Part shown: piece by piece, positions 1-7,000 of the stretch
Layout: every line of letters starts with the position of its first letter
How positions within the stretch are numbered: the first letter of the stretch is position 1
NCBI GenBank assembly: GCA_025766275.1
Contig: JAFKAC010000214.1
Span: 1-61,692 of the forward strand
Length of the DNA stretch: 61,692 bases
Direction of reading: 5' to 3'
From: Lactarius indigo
Taxonomy: Eukaryota > Basidiomycota > Agaricomycetes > Russulales > Russulaceae
Translations under genes and position numbers: made by a program
The notes under the pieces: generated by a model
What the model was told of the DNA's origin: nothing
The model's database searches: none
The model's input: the letters and a program-made list of their open reading frames with translations, nothing else

Positions 1-33
1 ACTGAAATTCTGCAAGTCGCACAGGGGAATGTG

Positions 34-181
34 AGGCATGAGTGATACATAAAGAAACGCAATGCAATCAATCGAAGGGACTACCAATATTCATTGCATG
101 CAACGTGAGGAATTACAACAGACACGAAGACATGAGTGATACAGTACATAAAAATACGTGATGCAATCGATTACAGGGACT
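34..181. repeat. Diverged direct repeat of about 50 bp
   Basis: Two similar stretches, about 34-81 and 129-181, share 'catgagtgatac', an A-rich middle, 'atgcaatc' and a closing 'agggact'. The second copy overlaps the stop codon of the FunK1 pseudogene. No function is apparent; it may be the trace of a small local duplication at the 3' end of the kinase gene. Confidence 0.4.
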
Positions 182-1524
182 TGTTTTGCTTTGGAAGGTT
201 CTTGTTTCGCTTTGGCAAGGACTGCTGTTCCATGAGGTCTCCACCTTCACACTCCAGTGCAGCTTCCCTGCATCTCTTGGAGCCCAAACATAAACCCCGC
301 TTCACTGCATGTGAGAGAAGAAGCCTCTGCCTATTGGCAGGTTCAAAGGCTGGCCAAGCGTTCTCTTGATTGATGACTTGTTTGATGGTGAGGATAGCGG
401 CATTGTGATTGTCGAGGGCTGACATATAAAGTTTGTAGTCTGCCAGTGCATTTTTGAATGTTTGTTCATTGACAGTGGCCAGCTTCAAAGTTGGTTTGAT
501 TCCCTGAGCTTGATGGATCACGTCCTTTATTTTGAACTTGTGAGCGTAAGTCAGCCAATCCCTATGACAAATGGAGAGTAACTCCTTCAAATTGCGCAGT
601 AGCTCCGCAAGAGGGACATTGTCAGTAAAGTTGAGTTTGTTCAGTTCTTGGTCACCTCACATGAACATGAGTTTCGTCAGTCCTCCCATGTTTCCATAGA
701 CATGTGGATTGAAGACTGTGTCAACAAAGCTAGATAGGCAGTCCACATCCCAACTGCAATGGAGATAGTGGAGAGCCATCCACAGTAAGATGAAGAAGGC
801 AGACTCAATGTTGTGAATGAAAGTTTGATTGATGTTGGGGTTCTTGATGAGGTCCACTGCCATGAACTGCCAAGTACCCTGAAAAACAGTGATTGTTGGG
901 AAAGTGCCGGGTGGAAGGACTGGAATAACATACCGTATGGGTGGCCTGGCAAGCACTCCCTGCAGATGGATCACCCAGGTTGACCTGCTTACAAAGGTCC
1001 CAGTCGATGAGTAACCCACCATCAAAGTCAGCGCTCTCTGTCAATAATATATTGTTGGGGCTGATGTCGCGATGAAGGATCTTGCACTTCTCGAAAGCAT
1101 CCCTGTGAGCTAGAAAAATAGTCAATCAGCAGTCAACAGTAAAGAGGGCTATATACACACCGATTAATGCCGTGTGAACAGCATGTACCATGTCCCTACT
1201 GCATTGAAAGGTATTTAATTTTTTGCCAACATCGTCAAGAATTAATCAATGGTGACGGTGACGAGTGAATTCGTGTGTAGACTTCAGCGCCCAAGGTTCA
1301 TTAGCAAATCGGCCAGTACATGTAGAGTGGTAGGTGTCCATGCCAACATCACTGGAGGCTGCACAGTGAGGGACATTGGGTATCTTTGCGTTATTAAGAG
1401 TCTTGTAGATGTCGCCCTCTCTCTCCATTCCATTGCAGGCAACCCTCCAAGAATCCTTGAAGAAGATGACAGAGTTCCTCTTGATATCAAAGGCAATGGA
1501 GGTACGGGTTGCGCGGCCAGGAGG
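171..1524 (-). pseudogene. FunK1-type fungal protein kinase pseudogene, C-terminal part
   Basis: This is the 3' part of a FunK1-family kinase (fungal-specific, protein-kinase-like fold). Seen on the minus strand: a segment with 'GRATRT', 'FFKDSWRV' and 'EREGDIYKTLN'; the catalytic loop HRDISPNN near 1050-1073; LIDWD as the metal-binding motif; then GTWQFMAVDLI and a helical lobe with IESAFFILLWMALHYL. Introns at 1160-1110 and 933-879 have GT-AG ends and restore phase (ALI-AHRDAF and THT-GTWQFM). The frame is broken by in-frame TGA codons at 1246-1248 and 657-659, both probably from CGA. The end is TAA at 171-173. The upstream part lies at 9332-10182, separated by Gypsy1, which hit an exon at the codons for TPPG. 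Family assignment is firm; with several stops plus the insertion it is unlikely to make a kinase. Confidence 0.85.
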
Positions 1525-2033
1525 TGTTACGGTACGGACTTGGTGACTCATCACATACGACTCATGACCGGTTATGACTACGGTCCGGTATCAGCATTAG
1601 TCATGGACTATTACTTCGTATCAGTCAGCATAGTAGTTCACATGTGATTGTGACTCATGTATGACTCATTCCTAGGATAGCGGTACTAGGGTTCGAGCTA
1701 GTTACGCTATTGGTTACGTACTGTTCGAGCGGCGCTTTAAAGCCCGCGTGTATCTGTATAAGTAGTCGACTCGGAAGACCAAGAGTCCCCATCTTGGTCT
1801 TCTTCAATCCACCACTTGACTCGTCTTCCATTTTGCCTTAGCCTCGGACTAAGCGTGCCTCCACTTGTATCCACCAAGGGATACTCATCTTTCATCTTTT
1901 GCTGCAGTGTGTGTCGGCGGACCCCTGTTCAGCTTGCGTTGGGTTGACACGTGATCCCCATTCGCCTTTACTTCGCTAAGTCGATTACGCCTCTTCAGAG
2001 TCCAAGTCGGACTAACGCCGGTGGAGCGTAACA
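1525..2033 (+). repeat. Gypsy1 5' LTR
   Basis: 509 bp, starting TGTTACGG and ending GCGTAACA. It contains the promoter (TATAAG at 1757-1762) and a 10-bp inverted repeat around the predicted RNA start. The part downstream of the predicted start contains no ATG. Confidence 0.95.
1757..1801 (+). promoter_or_regulatory. Gypsy1 TATA box, predicted cap site and self-priming sequence
   Basis: TATAAG starts at 1757. Thirty-four nt downstream, at 1791, lies ATCTTGGTCTT (1791-1801), whose reverse complement AAGACCAAGAT is the PBS at 2036-2046. The match stops exactly at the proposed first base of the RNA. AAGACCAAGA also occurs just upstream (about 1775-1784), so the site sits in an inverted repeat. 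The TATA spacing is normal for a eukaryotic promoter; the start site itself is inferred. Confidence 0.7.
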
Positions 2034-2035
2034 TT

Positions 2036-2046
2036 AAGACCAAGAT
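2036..2046 (+). promoter_or_regulatory. Gypsy1 primer-binding site, self-primed type
   Basis: AAGACCAAGAT lies 2 nt after the LTR. It pairs with the predicted first 11 nt of the element RNA rather than with an obvious tRNA 3' end. In Tf1 and the sushi-like group an 11-nt RNA 5' end is folded back onto the PBS and cleaved to prime reverse transcription. Gypsy2 has the same arrangement. Confidence 0.7.
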
Positions 2047-2053
2047 CCTCATC

Positions 2054-3553
2054 GTGGCGTACTCGACCAGAGATCAGTGGACGTCTTTCCGTCCCTACCA
2101 CATTGAACGACGAGGAGACCGCAACGTTCCAACAAGATTCTTGGGAGCAGCTCAGTGGAGAGAACGAGGAGAAGATACCGGATACTTCGTAGAATTTAAC
2201 GGTCCTAACCGTTTCAGACCCGTTGAGTTCAATTTCGAACGCCTTTGTTGGACCGAGGTTACTTGGAACCCCATAGATCATCGCTGGGACATCGTACGAC
2301 CAGCAGGGAGAAATTACAATTGCGACATCGACGCGCGAGAGCTCAATAGTCGCGCAGATTACGGTCCTATTGACGGACAAGCACAAGAACATACAGACGA
2401 AGGAATTAGCGGAGAAGAAGCCTCCGAAAGCCAATCACCGAGCAGAGGAACAACGCCGGCAGAAGAAGCCAGTCTGGGAGCCATTGGCGACCACATTATA
2501 CAGCGAACTGAGTCCCTCACTATTCACCAACCTGAACCAGAAGTAATCCACATTCACAGTCCAGCAGTCGCGATGGCAACTGCCACCATTACGCACGAAG
2601 AACTGCTCACCACTGAGGCAAGAGACCAGATAGCCTTAGAAGAACAAAGACGCATTGCAGAAGAATCGCGAGCTAATTTAGCTCCCATCAATCCATATAC
2701 TGGTCACCGAATGACCGAAGACGACGTAGCCATCCATCGTGCCATTGGACCGGATGTAGCTGACCCCCCCAGTGGAGGCGGAGGACCTCCTAACGAATTA
2801 CCAGGAGGAGGAGGAGGACCCCCGCCAAGAGGATCTGGGTTTGAAGGATTCCCTGGAGGATTCCCAGGAGGACCACCAGGAGGAGGACCTCCGGGAGGAG
2901 GAATACCAGGTGTAGGTCCTATTGCACCCCCTCCTAGCAACAAATTGGCTGGCGAAGCACCCACAGTATTCGACGGAGAACGCGCCAAGGTTGAAGCGTT
3001 TCTCACCCAATGGCACGTCTATTGGGGCATGAATGCCGACGAAGGCATCATGGCCACACCATACCGACGTGCCCTGCTCTTCCTCTCTTACATTAAAGGG
3101 GTTAACGTCAGCGAATGGGTACTAGCAATGCTCACATGGCTCAACAGCCAAATACAAGCGGGAATACCCCGCACCAGCGAAGGATTATGGAATGAAGTCA
3201 CGCGCAGCTTTATGCAGCGCTTCCGCAATACGATGGAACAAGAACAAGCTCAATATGAGCTCAAGAAAGGAATTAAGATGATTGGGGGCAATCTAGATGA
3301 GTATTGCACCCAATTCGAACAGTTAATACGCCGCGCCCATTACAGGCTTGATGATCCGCAAACGCTCGATTTATTCGCAAGCGGATTACCAAAAGATCTA
3401 TATGAAAAGGTCTACACCCTCGATAACCCCCGCAACTACCGTGAGTGGAAAGAAGCAGCCACCACTCGTCAACAGCAATACCTTCACCTTAAAGCGGTGT
3501 TGAACAAGGGAGTCCCTCCGGGGCAAGGGCAAGGAAAGCAACGACAACAATGA
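2054..3553 (+). CDS. Gypsy1 Gag, main part (predicted GUG start)
   Basis: Structural protein that forms the particle. It begins with a region strongly conserved in Gypsy2 (DQWT, FRPYH, RRGDRNVPTRFLGAA, GYFVEFNGP), followed by a low-complexity Gly/Pro stretch (roughly residues 245-295) and a capsid-like retrotransposon gag domain (from about FDGERAKVEAFLTQWHVYWG to the LDNPRNYREW region). There is no ATG in any frame from the predicted RNA start at 1791 to 2573. Codons upstream of 2573 are clearly under protein-level constraint against Gypsy2. GTG at 2054 has A at -3 and G at +4 and aligns with GTG 16142 of Gypsy2, so I take it as start; AUG 2573 may give a shorter form. The frame ends at TGA 3551-3553 but continues in the same frame to 4012. 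Confidence 0.75.
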   Translation: MAYSTRDQWTSFRPYHIERRGDRNVPTRFLGAAQWRERGEDTGYFVEFNGPNRFRPVEFNFERLCWTEVTWNPIDHRWDIVRPAGRNYNCDIDARELNSRADYGPIDGQAQEHTDEGISGEEASESQSPSRGTTPAEEASLGAIGDHIIQRTESLTIHQPEPEVIHIHSPAVAMATATITHEELLTTEARDQIALEEQRRIAEESRANLAPINPYTGHRMTEDDVAIHRAIGPDVADPPSGGGGPPNELPGGGGGPPPRGSGFEGFPGGFPGGPPGGGPPGGGIPGVGPIAPPPSNKLAGEAPTVFDGERAKVEAFLTQWHVYWGMNADEGIMATPYRRALLFLSYIKGVNVSEWVLAMLTWLNSQIQAGIPRTSEGLWNEVTRSFMQRFRNTMEQEQAQYELKKGIKMIGGNLDEYCTQFEQLIRRAHYRLDDPQTLDLFASGLPKDLYEKVYTLDNPRNYREWKEAATTRQQQYLHLKAVLNKGVPPGQGQGKQRQQ

Positions 3554-4012
3554 CAATGGCAGGGACCGCCGAGGAGTTCATGGCAACCGAGAAATCTACG
3601 AGACCCAAATGCCATGGACACCTCAGCCGACCGAATTCGAGGGCGACTTGCGGGAGCAGAGGATATACTCGCTCCGCGTCCCCCATACCGACCCAGGGGA
3701 GGGTTCCTCCAAAGAGGAGGAGGACGTAATAATCCAAGGCCAGTCACGTGTTATAACTGTAGGAAGGACGGACACATGGCCCGTGATTGCAGAGAACCGC
3801 GCGGAGGATATCAACCTCAAACATCAACTAGTCGGTACATCGACACCGACTACCATCAGCAAGAGCCAGAAGTCGCTACCAGGGCGGTTCAAGATGTTCC
3901 CCCTCAACAGCGCGCCAGTGACTGGCTCAACGGAGTAGCCGGAGAATCGGACGACGTAAAAGACATTATCCTCCAACAGTTGTGGAAAAAGGAGGGTTTT
4001 CAGGACGCCTAA
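3554..4012 (+). CDS. Gypsy1 Gag C-terminal part with zinc knuckle, after an in-frame TGA
   Basis: This is the same frame as the preceding segment. It contains AMDTSADRIRGRLAG, as in the single uninterrupted Gag of Gypsy2, then a CCHC zinc knuckle (CYNCRKDGHMARDC) for RNA binding, and ends in KKEGFQDA and TAA at 4010-4012. It is reached only if the TGA at 3551-3553 is read through or reverted. Its last 30 nt overlap pol and contain the slippery heptamer at 3994-4000. Confidence 0.7.
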   Translation, partial: QWQGPPRSSWQPRNLRDPNAMDTSADRIRGRLAGAEDILAPRPPYRPRGGFLQRGGGRNNPRPVTCYNCRKDGHMARDCREPRGGYQPQTSTSRYIDTDYHQQEPEVATRAVQDVPPQQRASDWLNGVAGESDDVKDIILQQLWKKEGFQDA

Positions 4013-7000
4013 ACCCATCGGCCTGGGTAAGGGCAGTTAATTGTAACAGTGTAATCATGACTCGCTACCGTTCCATGAGAGTTCCAGTATCGATTCGCAC
4101 TAGTTACGCAATGGCCGACATACGCGCATTAGTTGACTCAGGAGCAACCCATTGCTTCATGAAGCCATCATTCGCAAAAAGAATGGGACTCGGGACCAAG
4201 TTACTCAACATCCCCAAAAAGATATGGAATATTGACAATACGGAGAACAAATCGGGGCGTATCACTCATTATACCGATGTCGATGTCCAAACTAAAGGCA
4301 TCCATAAGGAAATCCGCTTCCTCATCACAGACATCGGCAATGAAGATATCGTACTGGGCTACCCATGGCTCGCCATTTATGATCCACATATCAAGTGGTC
4401 ACAAGCAGCCATACACGAAGACATGCTTCCCATTGTCATTCGATCGACCAACCCTTACATCAAAACAACGCCAGTAGTGGCAGTAGCCACCGTTCAAAAC
4501 GACGACTACGAAGTGGTACATTCTTGCGTCATTACCGACGAGCAACGGCAGCAATTTGAAGAAGGATGTCGAATCAGGGCCACTGCCACTGATCTCGCCA
4601 TCGCAGCTCAACAATACACCACAAAAGCTGAGTTACCCGCCGAATACCGTGAATTTGAACGCCTCTTCAGTGAAGAGGCATCGGACAGGTTTCCACCCAG
4701 CAGGCCCTGGGATCACGCCATCGAATTCAAACCAGGAACGGCCGACGCGATCGACTGTAAAATATACCCTATGACACAGGAAGAAGACAAAAAGTTACGC
4801 GAATGGATTGACGAACAACTCAAGAAGGGCTATATAAGACCCTCTAAATCCCCTTACGCGTCGTCTTTCTTCTTCATTAAGAAAAAGGACGGAAAACTAC
4901 GACCTGTCCAGGACTACCGGAAGATTAACGCCGTTACTATTCGCAATCAATATCCCCTTCCCCTCATCTCTGACCTCATTACCGACCTCAGTAATGCCCA
5001 CATCTACACTAAGCTCGACGTTAGGTGGGGGTATAACAATATACGCATCAAAGAGGGGGATGAAGAAAAAGCGGCGTTCAAAACACGTTATGGCCTATTC
5101 GAACCCACGGTGATGTTTTTCGGCTTAACCAACTCCCCGGCGACGTTCCAGACTATGATGAACTTCATCTTCAGGGACATCATCGCAAAGCATGAAAAAC
5201 GCGGCACAGTTATTCGCGTCTATATGGACGACATCGGCATCGCTACCGGACTTAACCACTCACTGCAAGATCATGTTGAAGCGGTCAAGGACGTGCTCCG
5301 TGTGTCTGCGGAGCATGACTTGTATTACAAACTTGAAAAATGCCTATTCCACTCCCCGCGTATGGATTACCTGGGGGTAATCCTTGAAAAGGGGGTGACG
5401 CGCATGGACCCCGTCAAAATTTCAGGCATCAAGGACTGGCCTACGCCAACGAAGGTTAAGGACGTCCGCTCTTTTCTCGGTTTTTGCAATTTTTACCGTC
5501 CTTTCATACGAGGTTTCGCAACCAAAGCACGCCCCCTCAACAAGCTTACCCGCAAAGACACCGAATGGCATTGGGGAACCGAGGAAGAAAAGGCATTCCA
5601 AGACCTCAAAACCCTCGTCACCAGCGAACCAGTCCTTGCACACCCCGACCTTACACAACAATTCGAATTAGAAGTTGATGCGTCAGGATTCGCCACTGGA
5701 GCCGTCCTCCTCCAGCGGAAAGCGGACGGCAAACGACACCCCATCGGCTACTATTCGTCCACCCTCAATGAAGCCGAACGAAATTACGACATTTACGACC
5801 TTGAACTCTTAGCGATCGTCAAAGCCTTTCGCCACTGGAGACCCCTTTTGGCAGGGTCTCCCCACAAAATCAAAGTATTCTCGGACCACCTTAACTTGCA
5901 ATACTGGAAATCGCCGCAAAAGATCAGTAGGCGAGTGGCTAGGGAAGTACTAGAACTCTCGGAATATAACTTCGAGATTCACCACATTAAAGGGACTTCT
6001 AACGGTCGCGCCGATGCATTATCGCGAAGACCAGATTACGACCAAGGAGAAAACGACAACGAGGGAGTAACTGTGTTACCGGAAAGCGTCTTTGCACGCA
6101 CTACCACACTAGAAGAACTGCGACACCCTCACTGGAGGCCCGAGATCCTACCGGTCGAAATGACACCGGAACACCCCATTTACGAGCAGGACATAGCTAA
6201 GTTGAAACCCTGGGTCGACGCTCACAAGCTAAAAGACATCGAAGGGACATGGTATAAAGATGGACGCCGGGTAGTCACCGGCGGTATCCATGACAAGCGC
6301 ACTATCATTGCGGCTCATCATGACTCTCCTGTCTACGGCCACCCCGGTGTCAAACGAACCCTCCAACTTACCGAACGACATTACTGGTGGCCGCAGATGA
6401 AGAATGATGTCACAGACTACGTCAAAGGGTGTGCAGAGTGCCAGCGGCACAAAGCTAACCTACGACCGATCAAAGCACCCCTACAACCTATCTACCCGAA
6501 ACCGGAAGCCCTGCCATTCGAGACTATCGCAGTGGACTTCATCACCAAACTCCCTGTCTCTCGTGGATATGACTCCATTCTCACGGTGACGGATCATGAT
6601 TGCACCAAAGCTGCCGTCTTCATCCCTTGTAACGAAGAGATAACGGCAGAAGGAACAGCTGCCCTGTATGTTTCTCACGTTTTCCCACGATTCGGACTCC
6701 CCTCGCGTGTTATCAGTGATCGAGATCCCCGCTTCGCATCCAAGTTTATGCGGGAGATATGTAAAATCCTTGGCATCAGCCAAAATATCTCAACCGCTTA
6801 TCACCCCAGAACCGACGGCCAATCAGAGCGAACGAATCAATGGCTGGAGCAATATCTCCGCTTCTGGGTAAATGAGCGGCAAGACGACTGGGTCCGATAT
6901 CTGCCTATGGCGGAATTCACGCATAACAACTGGCCTAACGAAACCACACGGGAGTCCCCCTTCTTTCTCCTATCCGGATTCAACCCTCGCGCTGATTGGA

